From the NCBI GenBank assembly GCA_040437565.1, contig JBDOQK010000039.1:286938-350937 (forward strand): a stretch of DNA of 64,000 nucleotides. The letters run 5' to 3'. Shown here in pieces: positions 36,652 through 48,715 of this stretch. The stretch's first letter is position 1. Each line of letters opens with the position of its first letter. The notes below the pieces were generated by a model. The model searched no databases and was not told the origin of the DNA. It worked only from the letters and a program-made list of their open reading frames with translations. This DNA is from Albugo candida. Lineage: Eukaryota; Oomycota; Peronosporomycetes; Albuginales. The position numbers and the translations under genes were made by a program.

Positions 36652-36996
36652 ATGTCAGAACAAAAGTCTACCTCAAGCGGGCCCGAAGATATCGAGGATC
36701 CGTATGCGTTAGTCACTGAATATTTGGATCAACTGGAGGACTCGGAAATTAGTGAAGAAATGTCTCAGCTCTTACAGTGGATTGCACGAGAGGAAGCCAG
36801 GCGTCTCAGTCATTGTGATTCTCAGCGCCGCTACCGCGATAAAAAGCGATCTGAGCGAATTTTATCCTTGAAGAACAAAGTTTCATTACTGCATGATATA
36901 CAGAATCTTCTACAAGAAACCATGTCACTTCGAAAAGATAATACGTACTACCAAGAGCGAATCGAGCAAATAAGAAAACTTCTACTCAAAGGTTAA
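36652..36996 (+). CDS. small bZIP transcription factor with altered basic region (copy shown first)
   Basis: 114 aa. An acidic N-terminus (EDIEDPYALVTEYLDQLEDSE) leads to a basic region LSHCDSQRRYRDKKR and a heptad zipper (ILSLKNKVSLLHDIQNLLQ). Aligning the final Arg (R62) with the canonical N-x7-R signature puts His54 where the DNA-contacting Asn should be, followed by Cys55. Oomycetes are known to have bZIPs with replacements at this Asn. Those I recall have Cys or Val, so His-Cys may be a further variant or a one-residue shift. The acidic front could act in activation. It is convergent with the related gene at 39381-39758. Same locus as 38212-38556. Confidence 0.85.
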   Translation: MSEQKSTSSGPEDIEDPYALVTEYLDQLEDSEISEEMSQLLQWIAREEARRLSHCDSQRRYRDKKRSERILSLKNKVSLLHDIQNLLQETMSLRKDNTYYQERIEQIRKLLLKG

Positions 36997-38211
36997 ACCA
37001 GCTGGTTAACTTCATTTTACATCTACTAAATAACTAATAGAGAAGTGATGCAGTATAATAATACGTCAGATGTTTCTCGCTTGATTCATTCGCTCGTATG
37101 TGCATTTCTCAGACTGCTCAGAAGGGTGCGTCATTCGGGCAGACTTTCTATTGGATGTTGTCATTGATCCATACCTACGAGACTCTTGCCAATTACATAC
37201 AATATTGCGGGGGAGGGGAGAGGAGATAGATGAACGAGAGTGAAGAGTATTGGCGAGAGGAACGCACTACCTCGTTCGTTTCAATGTGTACTTGGCATTT
37301 GGGTGCGCGTTTCTTATATAAGAGCTATGTACATGCGGTGACAGGATTCTGTCCACAGAGCCAATCTTTTACCCGACAATTAAAAAAAACATAGCATCAG
37401 CGTAGAGGCAGATTCCTCCGAATTAGGATTTTTATAGCGCGTGATCATATTGATTCGAGATAATCCGTACACAAATTGTTTTTCTTGATGACCTTCAATC
37501 CAATTGATGATTCACCCGGTCCAGTGTACTCGATGAAGCTCACTGATATGATTGTTTTATGTGAGTCTGCGCACAAATGTGTAAAAAATAACAAGCAGAG
37601 GGTGGTGACAGCCTATCCTCCTTTCCGATCACTGTATAGCTCCTTCCAATACAAGTGACGTGGCTCACTTTGGAACGAATAAATTCTTGATGGATTGACG
37701 CTATAAACTGATCTTGATGAAATCCCCCACTAAATGAATGTGAATTTGTGTACAGTCCGCGTTGCTAGNNNNNNNNNNNNNNNNNNNNNNNNNNNNNNNN
37801 NNNNNNNNNNNNNNNNNNNNNNNNNNNNNNNNNNNNNNNNNNNNNNNNNNNNNNNNNNNNNNNNNNNNCCGTATCAGTCGAATTTGTGATCAGGTGATGC
37901 TGAAACGGGTGCTACGCACACGTATTTTCTGCATCAACAAGCAATAAGTCTCTGAGCTGTGCCAGCACAAGATGTAGATAGTCGTCATCTCGGAATGTTT
38001 ATGTACAAGTGAATATAGCGGCGATCACTGGTGTCACCAATGTCAGCAACGCGTACCAACGGCAAGACCAGATAGCTCTCTGGATAGAAGCATGTAACTT
38101 CTTTGACCCTCCGCGTTACTGCTTATATATTGCTTAAAGTTCGATCATAGCGGGAGAAAGTACAATGCTTCATATATCATTATCCAACTGGCCGTCAATT
38201 GCAGGTTAAGG

Positions 38212-38556
38212 ATGTCAGAACAAAAGTCTACCTCAAGCGGGCCCGAAGATATCGAGGATCCGTATGCGTTAGTCACTGAATATTTGGATCAACTGGAGGA
38301 CTCGGAAATTAGTGAAGAAATGTCTCAGCTCTTACAGTGGATTGCACGAGAGGAAGCCAGGCGTCTCAGTCATTGTGATTCTCAGCGCCGCTACCGCGAT
38401 AAAAAGCGATCTGAGCGAATTTTATCCTTGAAGAACAAAGTTTCATTACTGCATGATATACAGAATCTTCTACAAGAAACCATGTCACTTCGAAAAGATA
38501 ATACGTACTACCAAGAGCGAATCGAGCAAATAAGAAAACTTCTACTCAAAGGTTAA
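38212..38556 (+). CDS. same bZIP gene, second rendering after the gap
   Basis: Identical in protein sequence to 36652-36996. It lies within the 1460-bp overlap that stops at both edges of the 37769-37868 gap, so it should be counted once. Confidence 0.85.
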   Translation: MSEQKSTSSGPEDIEDPYALVTEYLDQLEDSEISEEMSQLLQWIAREEARRLSHCDSQRRYRDKKRSERILSLKNKVSLLHDIQNLLQETMSLRKDNTYYQERIEQIRKLLLKG

Positions 38557-39380
38557 ACCAGCTGGTTAACTTCATTTTACATCTACTAAATAACTAATAG
38601 AGAAGTGATGCAGTATAATAATACGTCAGATGTTTCTCGCTTGATTCATTCGCTCGTATGTGCATTTCTCAGACTGCTCAGAAGGGTGCGTCATTCGGGC
38701 AGACTTTCTATTGGATGTTGTCATTGATCCATACCTACGAGACTCTTGCCAATTACATACAATATTGCGGGGGAGGGGAGAGGAGATAGATGAACGAGAG
38801 TGAAGAGTATTGGCGAGAGGAACGCACTACCTCGTTCGTTTCAATGTGTACTTGGCATTTGGGTGCGCGTTTCTTATATAAGAGCTATGTACATGCGGTG
38901 ACAGGATTCTGTCCACAGAGCCAATCTTTTACCCGACAATTAAAAAAAACATAGCATCAGCGTAGAGGCAGATTCCTCCGAATTAGGATTTTTATAGCGC
39001 GTGATCATATTGATTCGAGATAATCCGTACACAAATTGTTTTTCTTGATGACCTTCAATCCAATTGATGATTCACCCGGTCCAGTGTACTCGATGAAGCT
39101 CACTGATATGATTGTTTTATGTGAGTCTGCGCACAAATGTGTAAAAAATAACAAGCAGAGGGTGGTGACAGCCTATCCTCCTTTCCGATCACTGTATAGC
39201 TCCTTCCAATACAAGTGACGTGGCTCACTTTGGAACGAATAAATTCTTGATGGATTGACGCTATAAACTGATCTTGATGAAATCCCCCACTAAATGAATG
39301 TGAATTTGTGTACAGTCCGCGTTGCTAGTACCTCAAAAAGAGATCTTGAGGTGCTCTTTCGTATTGCGAAACAAGATCCA

Positions 39381-39758
39381 TCATTCCATTATGGAGTTCA
39401 TGGGATTGAAGAAGCGCGGAGGCTCTTTGTGTAATTCCGAAATCCGTCTTTCATACATTGCATTTTCATACCGTAAGTAAACAGTTTCTTGGAGCACATC
39501 TCTATAATTTTGTAGCAGCACCAAGCTTCTCTGCAAAGCTACTATTCGCTTATGTAGTTTTCTTGCCCGATAGCGCCGTTGTGCGTGGCAATGTCGTAGC
39601 CTTTTGTGCTCCTCTTTCACCATGGAATCAAGAATGTGTGAAATCTCGCCACCACTGTCGTTATCGTCTTGCTCATTGGGTAAGGGAGCGCAAAAGATTT
39701 CTTCTTCAGCAACCTGGTCGTTCGCGTCGGTTTCGACTCCAGAATTTCGGGTGGACAT
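39381..39758 (-). CDS. paralogous small bZIP transcription factor
   Basis: 125 aa. It resembles the bZIP at 36652 in layout: an acidic front (QDDNDSGGEISHILDSMVKEE), a basic region RLRHCHAQRRYRARK and a zipper (IVALQRSLVLLQNYRDVLQE), then a short tail (PPRFFNPMNSIME). Shared blocks include HC-x-(S/A)-QRRYR, LLQ, LQET and a Y-x-x-RI. His56 and Cys57 again occupy the Asn region and Arg64 the conserved Arg. Genuine divergence from the first gene shows this is a true paralog, unlike the copy at 38212. The convergent pair suggests local duplication with inversion. Confidence 0.85.
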   Translation of the reverse strand: MSTRNSGVETDANDQVAEEEIFCAPLPNEQDDNDSGGEISHILDSMVKEEHKRLRHCHAQRRYRARKLHKRIVALQRSLVLLQNYRDVLQETVYLRYENAMYERRISELHKEPPRFFNPMNSIME

Positions 39759-40624
39759 TCTGCTGATGATGCTAGAATACTAATGACTTTGACAAAATCC
39801 TGCGACGATATAATCCATGAAGTGATCGATTGATCATCCGAGACCTTGCGTGACTCGCATATGGGCAACAGGTCCTGTTATCATAGTCAGGTGATCATCA
39901 TATCACATTGCTTTGAGCAGAAAGTCACGGATCGAACGTGCAGAAAACGCCCAGCCTGGTCATTTTGTGATGGCATACAGCAGGATACAGTAAGTCACGT
40001 TGGCATAATTGCTGCTGGGAAATTCGCCAGTGTGCAATGGCTTTTTCTAATTCCAGATTAACTAATACCCACCAACTTATTCTTAAATTAGATTTGTTNN
40101 NNNNNNNNNNNNNNNNNNNNNNNNNNNNNNNNNNNNNNNNNNNNNNNNNNNNNNNNNNNNNNNNNNNNNNNNNNNNNNNNNNNNNNNNNNNNNNNNNNGC
40201 TTGTTTTCTACAATTTCAGCGTGTGATCCATAAATCCTAGTAGGTTGGCAAGAGGACAATATCGCTGATAGAACGACGACCTTTCTGCCAACCGAGAACT
40301 TAACAAGACCCTCGAATCGAAAATCCATAAATCGCGCTATAGGGGGATATAATTATGTACGTTCTACTCTTTTACAGCATATGCTGCCACCACCATGGCT
40401 CAATCGAGTTGAATAAGGATAATAATAACTAATGCAAATTCTTTATCCGGATGAATGTGGAAAGAGCGCGATATTTGGCATATGGATAGCAGGGTTACAC
40501 GGCCCGGCCACAATTACCGATTATGATGGGCCACCTACTATTACCAAGTAAGCAAAGGATTGCAAAATACCATTAGACTAAGTGACAACAGAGCCGATGC
40601 GATTTGACGAGATAGGTTGACAGT
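39759..40624. other. intergenic with a 100-N gap (40099-40198)
   Basis: No clear gene. A minus frame starting at 40328 (MDFRFEGLVKFSVGRKVVVLS) runs 43 codons into the gap and could be a truncated exon. The gap flanks do not repeat each other. Confidence 0.4.
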
Positions 40625-43600
40625 ATGGATCATTCCAAAATCAATAAATTCATAGCGAATTGCATGTTTGAGGCGAATGACCTTCCCTCGAATTCCTTTA
40701 TCTGGAAATTGCCTGGCTGGGAGGTTTGCATCCCATCAGTATTGTAGCAACGGATTATTTGACTTATAGCTTGCGGGTCCTATGGATATCACTCGATTTT
40801 TCTGGGAAATGAGTATCGAGAAGCTTTTTTCTCAAACCACAAGAGTGTAAAGATCTTCTACGAAATCTCTAATGCAACTGCTGCATCTAAAAATCAATTA
40901 CAGCAAGAAATAGGCATAGAGATGGGAAAAAGGAATATAATGCAAAACTTTTTCCCAAATAAGCGTATTATTCACGCGTTCAGGTCAATGACGGGAAGCA
41001 TTGCTAGTCGGTGCCACTACTTGAAGTTCGACATATTCTCTGCAGCTAGATTGCTTTCAAGACACTTATACCAATGTTGTAAGAGTTCATTTATCATTCA
41101 TACTAGCTTCAACTGCTTCTACAAAAGCTTTTTAACAACTCAATGAATCTGGGGCACGAGTTCCGGATTCACCGGATTGATGTATTTGCTGTCAGTCATA
41201 TTTTCTGCAAAACATTCGCCAGATACGGTAGTACTCAAGCTACACTTAACTCTAAGAAAATGTCAGAATTGGCTCGAAATTCGACGTCAAATGTCCTCTA
41301 TGTTATCCAGCAGAGGCTGTCAAGCATCACAGACTCCCATTTACAATCAAAAGTTCTACTTGATTACAGTGAATTATCACTCTCGCCAACAGTACCCACC
41401 AGTCAAGTTATCGACTTTTTGTTTTCATTTCTGGAGCAACATAATCAGAAGTCCATAGATACAACGTGTGCGTATACAAGCTTATCTCTGACATAAAGTA
41501 TTTTCACAGACTCAATATTTATTTTGAAAGCTCAAACGGAAGTGGAAACCATTCCGAGAAAGGCATTGGCGGGTATCACTTGTGACTTCCAATAGATACG
41601 CCACAAACCTTACTGACGCAGGTTGTTGAGAATTTTAGGCAAGAAGAACAATCAGGCAGAAGTGGTTATCGTGTACTCTATTTTGAAAGGATTACATGAC
41701 ATTCTCCAAGTAAAACCCGTGATCGTGAAACCAATGATTCAGGTTGAAGGAATGAAAACACAGCTGACAAGATGTTATAGCACATCTGAGGATTTCAAAT
41801 TACGTTCTGAGACCTTGAAGATTGTACTGGATTGCTTGATGATAAGCAAACGAGAAGAAGAAGCACTGGAATTGGCATTACAATGTATGAGAGATTCCAG
41901 TCACCACCAGCATGAGATTGCTCTGCATGGGTTACTCAGATTGCTTGATGACGGTTACTGCCTTAATTCACATATCGAACAGACATTGGAAGCTGTGGCC
42001 ATCTTACTTCATTCGAGAGAAAGCTCCAACCTGCAGATTATGGCCGCCCAAGTATTGATTGCAATTGCCGAACAAAATCCAATGTCAGATATCAAACTGG
42101 CTATTTTGGAACAACACAAACCTCTCCCCGTGCCGGATGCAGTATTTCTACTGTTCGGACAAGGCCTTATCTCGATGTCGCCTATATCTCGCGCCTATAT
42201 TGCGATTGCCGTTGCGACCATTGCAGACCTGATTAGCACTGGTGTTATTGAGGATTCCCTCCAACGATCTCAGATTGATGAACGCGTTCACGATGATGGG
42301 ATTGATACCTTGTTGCTGACTACGACAGGAAGCATGTTGACACTTCTCGAAGATCCGTCTGACTTTGTTGCTGCTAAAGCTTCATATGCGGTTGGAAGAT
42401 TGCTAACAAATTCAGACTGTAGTATTCGAGTCGTTGATCGATCGATAAAAAGTTTTTTTGAAGTGTTTGCTCGAGCCGCTTCTGGATCTTCAGATCAAGT
42501 AAACATTGGGATGGTTCTGGCCGCCCTGAAACAAGTACTAGTTTATCGAAATAATCGATTGAAACTCACATACCTTCTGAAAATTGATCAAGTAAGACTT
42601 TTGTGCCGCTGATACTGATCTGAGTCTTCCCATTATTACAATTTGCACCTTTCAGATGACTTGTATCTTGTCATCTCTACCGGTTCCAAACATACAGCTT
42701 TTTGAGCTCCTCAGCTCGATACTTCAACTTTGTGATGTGATCAAAGGAGATGAATTGGATCGACTGGTACTCAATCGAATCAGAATGCAGAGACATTGGC
42801 TTTTTGAAGATCTCGACCAAGAATTATTTGTAAGTCATGACGAGCAAGCATCTCTAATACGGAACGTTCAAGCTTGGCATCGATTATTCGTCGAACACAT
42901 TTGCCAGTCACCAGATGATGTTGCTAAATTGGGATCGTTCATGTGGCGAAGTGCTGAAATTTGCGATTCTCTATTACCTGCACCGGAACTATCCCTCTTG
43001 GTGTGTCATATAGCTGCCAAGAATACGCTACCTCAAGTAATCTGATAATTCATTATGATAGAAAAACTTATTCCGGCAGGAGAACGTTGTTTGCAGCTTT
43101 TTGCAGAGCGGAAAACTGCTTGATGCCCTCGACTCAAGATTATCCAAATTTAAAAAGGATGCGTCGTCATTCAAACCGTTTACATTGGTCGACTGGCAAT
43201 CCGATGTGAGCGAAGACATTCCATACCTGGGGATAGATTGCATAAAGCAACTATTTCGACATTGTCGACCGCTAGCTGAGGCATGCAAATATTTCTATGT
43301 CAAGTCTGCTCTGGATAATCTGAAGTCTCGAACTACGTTGCTACAGGTAGAACATCTGTGACAATGGTGCAATCACTAGCTTTATATACATTGATAGATG
43401 TATGGACAATGCTGTTTACTTATTGAAATGAGTAACTTCATCGAAGTTACCTCACTCGAACAATTAGTTTCTGGAATCAAAAAGGCACGGGCTATACAGT
43501 CATGGCAAAAATCCGTTGTAGGAGACAAATTCGACTTGGACGACGCACGTGCTGGTATACAGCACTTGATCACGTACATGAGCATCCTTCCCAGCAATTC

Positions 43601-44120
43601 ACCGGAAGCACATATTCTTTGGCCTCTTGAAAAGCAGCAGGAATCGTTCGACACCCTTGCCCCTTATTTGCACCAAATGGAGGTTTCTTTCGTTATGAGG
43701 AACGTTCACGATGTCTCTCGTGTGTACATCAAGGTAGTTTGGTGAATTACCCCGAAATAGGATATCGAGAACGCTTACTGCTACTTCCAGGCTCAGCTTT
43801 GGGATGGGACCACTCAGTATCACAAAATTTCTCGAAATGCTTATCATTGGTATAAGCTCGATTCTTGCAAAGCTCAGTACTCAATCAGTTTCCCAGTCTC
43901 ACAATCAGCGGATCCGGTGTGTGTAAAAATAATCGTTTGCATTCATCATCCAATCGGCTTTCTTACACCAGATGAGGTCAGTTAGCCATTAAACGTCCGG
44001 ACAATGCGTGTATTTTGCCATTTACTGTTTCTGATTTAGGAAGAAGATCAATTCAATTTTTCCGATCTTGTACCGATATCGGTAGAAGTGAAATTTTTCT
44101 TGAAACAGAGACACAAATGA
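40625..44120 (+). CDS. large multi-exon ARM/HEAT-like protein, possibly AP-5 beta subunit
   Basis: At least eight exons with short introns. Exon 1 is 40625-40723 (MDHSKINKFIANCMFE...), exon 2 starts 40770, and major open blocks follow at about 41240-41465, 41623-42590, 42656-43035, 43080-43346, 43400-43732 and 43760-44120. The middle is a chain of amphipathic helices (ALELALQCMRDSSHHQHEIA; AMSYAVGRLL-type repeats near 42370-42410), as in ARM/HEAT solenoids. The C-terminal part looks beta-rich (YCYFQAQLWDGTTQYHKIS... and a stop after FFLKQRHK). A solenoid followed by an appendage-like domain, plus the N-terminal phrase LQSKVLLDYSELSLSP, reminds me of AP5B1. This is a hypothesis only. Splice joins between 40880 and 41650 are uncertain. 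Confidence 0.6.
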
Positions 44121-45636
44121 ATCAATAACTCGGCGGTCTAGATGAATGTAGATACCAATGCTTTTTTTTGAACTGTAAATTTATCGTAATTTACACATTT
44201 ACTACATAGAATCCGCTAAGACTCATGAACATGCTCCCGAATCGTGAACTCTAAGGAGCGTAAACATAAAGCGCATATAATAAATGCAAGTCTCCTTGGC
44301 TAGAGAAGTTTAAAATCAACTCAGCGGTATCAAAGTAACAAAACTTTGTCTATAACAAGCTAAACAGATTCGTCTGCACATCGCACCGCGTTAGGGATTG
44401 GATACGTAAGCTACTGACCCTACGCATAGGAATCTTTTGGCAACATGCACTTGGTATGCGATCAGTGGCTGACAAATTCGCGCTGCGTCACTAATTCCCT
44501 CCATTCTGGCATGACCACACCACTTACCAACTCAAGCCATCATCTGTTGTGCTTCGAGATTCGCCAACTCTCTCTACTAGAAGCCAGGTCAAGTACAAAG
44601 CCAAGTTCTCTTCTCTCAATCTAATTATGTCGTCGTTGCTATTACATGATGATAACGTAGTGACCACCAGCATCTATCGGAATGCTGAGTGGATGCATGC
44701 CGAACTAATGATATTGACTGTCTCATTGATGTGATGAGCGGAAAAAGCATGCGGCTCTAAGCAAGCCTCTTTGCTACAATAAGCTGAATGTACTCATTTA
44801 CTTTTTTGCGAGGTAAACAGGTTTTGAGTAGAATGCATGTAGCGCGCCGTGAGGATCACGTTTACCAGCTTGATCTGTGTAATGAGTTTTTCGTACAAAT
44901 GCGGCCACGTCAGAACGACAGGATTTCCACAGAGCACTCCAGATGAAAGCTTGATCGTTTCTTTGACTTGTCCGTGCTCCGATATAAGGTGCAATATCTT
45001 GCAGACAAAAGATAGGAGATTGCTTATCGATTTCTAACAAGAAGAGATTTAAATAGGTTCCAGCAAGAAAAGTAAAGGAATATCCAGAAGAAATCAAGTA
45101 AGATATCAGACCAATCCAGCAAGGTACTCTCCTTGATTATAAACCGAGATTTCTCCTCTATAAGTTTCATTTCGCGTGAAACTTTGCATTGCTGTCATTT
45201 CAGGCTCGGTGTTTTCTTATTTAGCCGGTGAAGTTGGTACATCTCCGACCAGGAGACTCGCTTGTTCCCGGCTGTTTTTGGCGTCGTCTCAACCAAACCA
45301 TGGCACCGATGCTTCCTATTGAGGTTTATCGGGCTTGAGACGGCCGTCCATAATTCGTACACCTTACTTGTCTCCGTTTGCATACATGATGTAGCCTCTC
45401 AATCTTGTGATACCCCCCTAGGCCTTAAGCAAGAACTTACTTGTGATGGATACTTCATACGACATAATGCCTCTTCAGATTGTTTTCACGACAAAAGCGC
45501 CTTGTCATATTCGTTTTATTCCATGACGATGAAGTGCGATCAAGAACGGGTTCAATTGGATCGTTCGTATAGGGTGTAGTGAATCAGCTGTAATCATTCC
45601 GTCGAAGATGTGTCTGGAGCACAAGGTAATTGTACC
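44121..45636. other. gene-poor stretch
   Basis: Short open frames on the minus strand (45097-44798, about 99 codons, starting MISSGYSFTFLAGTYLNLF; and 45383-45195). They may be exons of a gene starting near 45810, but I could not join them with confidence. No known domain. Confidence 0.4.
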
Positions 45637-45810
45637 TCACTTCTGGCCGCTTTTCGATACGTAAGGGTGCTGCATAGGATTCCATCCTTCATCGAAATAG
45701 GCTTTGTCGGGACCAATTTCTGCCAGGATCAATTCATTCATCCAATATGGAGCGGTCACGAAGACTCGATTAGCGACTATGGGTTGAGTTGATTTCAAAC
45801 TGCTTATCAT
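45637..45810 (-). CDS. small coding-like frame, unrecognised
   Basis: 57 codons from ATG 45810. It carries the protein-like phrase APYWMNELILAEIGPDKAYF, then DEGWNPMQHPYVSKSGQK. The last codon is followed by GTGAGG, a possible splice donor, so it may be a first exon. No family is recognised. Confidence 0.3.
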   Translation of the reverse strand: MISSLKSTQPIVANRVFVTAPYWMNELILAEIGPDKAYFDEGWNPMQHPYVSKSGQK

Positions 45811-46213
45811 CTTCGAATTCTGCTTTCTAGCACTCGGTGGTTGAATCAGTCGCCGTTGTCTACGTCAGTTGGTAAGCACACAAAGGTTTCTTATATCTTG
45901 AGGCCGAACATCATGAAGGCTTTGCTTATACTACATCACGGTACAGTTTTTCTCTCCGGAGCTCTAGCCTAAAGTTTCTTTGGTGCTCCGTCGACTTCTC
46001 TAGTGATATGCGCTTTCATTAAGGATACTTTAAGATAGTTTCGAACCACGGTTTGTACTGATCTTTATTGTCTGTTTGCCAACTACCTCTACGCCAGCAA
46101 AGGATATTCTTTGAGAAGTGGTCAGAGCGCGACTTTTTTTCGAATAGATAGATTTTCAGCCTACAGCATGCAAAGATGGGAGCTGATACAAGTAGTTTGT
46201 TTTAAGCACTTTA

Positions 46214-46447
46214 GATAAAATTTGGTAGTAAAAAACAAAGTACGATATATTAGATGCAGGAGGTCCTTACTTNNNNNNNNNNNNNNNNNNNNNNNNNNNN
46301 NNNNNNNNNNNNNNNNNNNNNNNNNNNNNNNNNNNNNNNNNNNNNNNNNNNNNNNNNNNNNNNNNNNNNNNNACGATATATTAGATGCAGGAGGTCCTTA
46401 CTTCACTTTACCACCTAGTCTGGTTCAGGGACATCAGCTTCACCAGT
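46214..46447 (-). repeat. partial or solo LTR of the 57-61 kb Copia family
   Basis: Shares AGATAAAATTTGG, GATGCAGGAGGTCCTTA and GGTTCAGGGACATCAGCTTC with the LTRs at 57231 and 61501, with a central part missing. No coding sequence is attached. Gap 46273-46372 lies inside it, flanked by a 31-bp contig overlap (46242-46272 equals 46373-46403). Confidence 0.7.
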
Positions 46448-47802
46448 TTGACATCTCATTTTGGAGGACTGTACATTAATCTCGGCATTCAAAGATAACC
46501 CCTCGAAGACAATGCGACTATCTCAAGATGTCAGAAACACTTCCGGAGAATTTGTTATACGCTCTCTACTTTATGTACAACAAACGGAATTATACGAATC
46601 AACAGCCAGAGAGTTGCTGGAGTAAGTTCTCATCATGCTTCGGGAAGCGCGTGCTGCAGGCGATACAGCTCATCAACTCATATTTCTTTATATCCACTTA
46701 TTGAATTTTGTGTATGCATGGTGCACCGTGATGACCACCACCTACTCCTACTTCCAAGATAGAGCGTAGCGCTGAGCCTTCTGAAAGTTTGTGTAACAAC
46801 TTACCTCCGCTGACTTTCATAAAAGCTCAATCGACCACGCTCAAAGGAATTGACCGTTAGTGTTGTGACCTTTGCTGGTAGCTTATTCTAATGCAGAAAT
46901 TCGTGTCAGGCTATCAAGGGCATCAACTGCTTCAGAGAACACGCATGCGTGGTGATTCGATGTCGAGGACAAATCCGTTCCATCTAGTACTACTTATTGA
47001 CGTCATTTCAGTGCAAAGCGTCCTCTACTTTATTTCGTTAGTCTCCTCACCCCGCTGCGCTGTAAACAAAAAGAAAAAGCAGAAATATTGATGCTGCAGA
47101 TTTACAAAGTACTTGAGCAATGCCAATGCTTCATTTCGCTCGCGTGTCAGTTCGAATCCAAAATCTTTTTCTGTTTGTTATAGAAACTGCAGTGGATGTT
47201 TCCAGAATAGCTTTTTGCGTTGTTTAATATTATAGAGCTTCCTTCCAGTTCGATATGCCATTCTCCCTAGTGATGGCGGAAAGTTCTGGAGTTCACGCAC
47301 TAGAACCTGCGTGCGGTCCAGGACAATAGCATAAGCGTTGCGGCTAAAGCGGCAGTCACAATGATTTGCTTCTATCGCACCACTTTACTTTCCACGAAGT
47401 GAAACATCCGAAATGAAAATTTTCAACACAACAATCATTGTGTGTATGTCCAAGCTGTCAAGTGGGGGTGTTTACTCGCGTGAAATACTGGTGCTAACTT
47501 ATCGGCGAATTTACTGTGCTTCGAAGTTGGCTGGTACAATGAAGACAGTACATTATATATTCGACTAATTCCGCTTATGTCACACACAACGCCAATGATG
47601 CAAAATGGTGTTGTTGGTTCTGGTTCTACGGCGACAGTTTCCGGACATTTCTATCCTCCGTTTTGATTCTTTCTATTACAGCATACATGAGTTCAGGTAA
47701 CTGTCCATGGGTTAGGAGATCGCGTATTATAATGGATAGATACGGTGCATCCCCACATTGACATGGAGCTAATAATGCAAGCATCGGTGAAGCACACTTC
47801 AA
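46448..47802. other. no gene seen
   Basis: About 1.35 kb of AT-leaning sequence with only short, non-recognisable open frames. Confidence 0.5.
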
Positions 47803-48576
47803 CTTCACAGGTATAACGAAATGGTATGCCAGTGCCAACGATTGCCTTGTACGTACTGATTCCGGTATCAATGGCCCATTCATCATGCAACCGTCGTACA
47901 GGTCCAAACACATCAATCCTGCCGCTACGACACCATCACGATCGTGTCCTGGCTTACGAACCTCAAGCTACTTGCCTCCTCCAAAACACCTAAGATTCCT
48001 ACAGTGATATGTCCGAGGGAAGTATTCTGTCACAAACGCGACCAAGTTCGTTGTAGAATTCTCTTTGACGAAATTACAGAATCAATATGACAACACTTGT
48101 ACCCACCATTACATTAAACATGACAACTGTACCGTCCATNNNNNNNNNNNNNNNNNNNNNNNNNNNNNNNNNNNNNNNNNNNNNNNNNNNNNNNNNNNNN
48201 NNNNNNNNNNNNNNNNNNNNNNNNNNNNNNNNNNNNNNNCTTCACAGGTATAACGAAATGGTATGCCAGTGCCAACGATTGCCTTGTACGTACTGATTCC
48301 GGTATCAATGGCCCATTCATCATGCAACCGTCGTACAGGTCCAAACACATCAATCCTGCCGCTACGACACCATCACGATCGTGTCCTGGCTTACGAACCT
48401 CAAGCTACTTGCCTCCTCCAAAACACCTAAGATTCCTACAGTGATATGTCCGAGGGAAGTATTCTGTCACAAACGCGACCAAGTTCGTTGTAGAATTCTC
48501 TTTGACGAAATTACAGAATCAATATGACAACACTTGTACCCACCATTACATTAAACATGACAACTGTACCGTCCAT
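47803..48576. repeat. unmerged contig overlap around gap 48140-48239
   Basis: 47803-48139 (337 bp) equals 48240-48576. The pre-gap contig stops inside the minisatellite described below, a plausible reason for the assembly break. Confidence 0.9.
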
Positions 48577-48715
48577 CACATAAACAAGATGACAATTGGA
48601 CCCTCCATTACGTAATAACATGACAATTGGACCCTCCATTACGTAATAACATGACAACTGGACCCTCCATTACATAATAACATGACAATTGGACCCACCA
48701 CATACAAATGACAAG
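48523..48715 (+). repeat. 31-bp minisatellite upstream of the purple acid phosphatase
   Basis: About six tandem units of roughly 31 bp built on ACATGACAATTGGACCCTCC followed by ATTACGTAATA. The left units are more diverged (CTGTACCGTCC, TTGTACCCACC) and the central ones near-identical. The array ends about 100 bp before the phosphatase ATG, so it lies in the likely promoter or 5' UTR. Each unit contains the palindrome-like TTACGTAA or its variant. Confidence 0.85.

Larger units (their letters stand above)
36309..39328. repeat. unmerged contig overlap around gap 37769-37868
   Basis: 36309-37768 (1460 bp) equals 37869-39328, ending exactly at the gap edges. It contains the whole bZIP gene, which therefore appears twice (36652-36996 and 38212-38556) with identical translation. 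Confidence 0.92.

Noticed and set aside
36652-38556. Tandem duplication of the bZIP gene
   Set aside because: The identical block 36309-37768 / 37869-39328 ends at both edges of a default 100-N gap. It is a contig overlap, not two genes.
46214-46447. Independent new repeat
   Set aside because: It matches the LTRs at 57.2 and 61.5 kb, so it is a relic of that Copia family.
48523-48715. CRISPR-like array
   Set aside because: Units are contiguous 31-bp tandem repeats without unique spacers, in a eukaryotic genome; it is a minisatellite.
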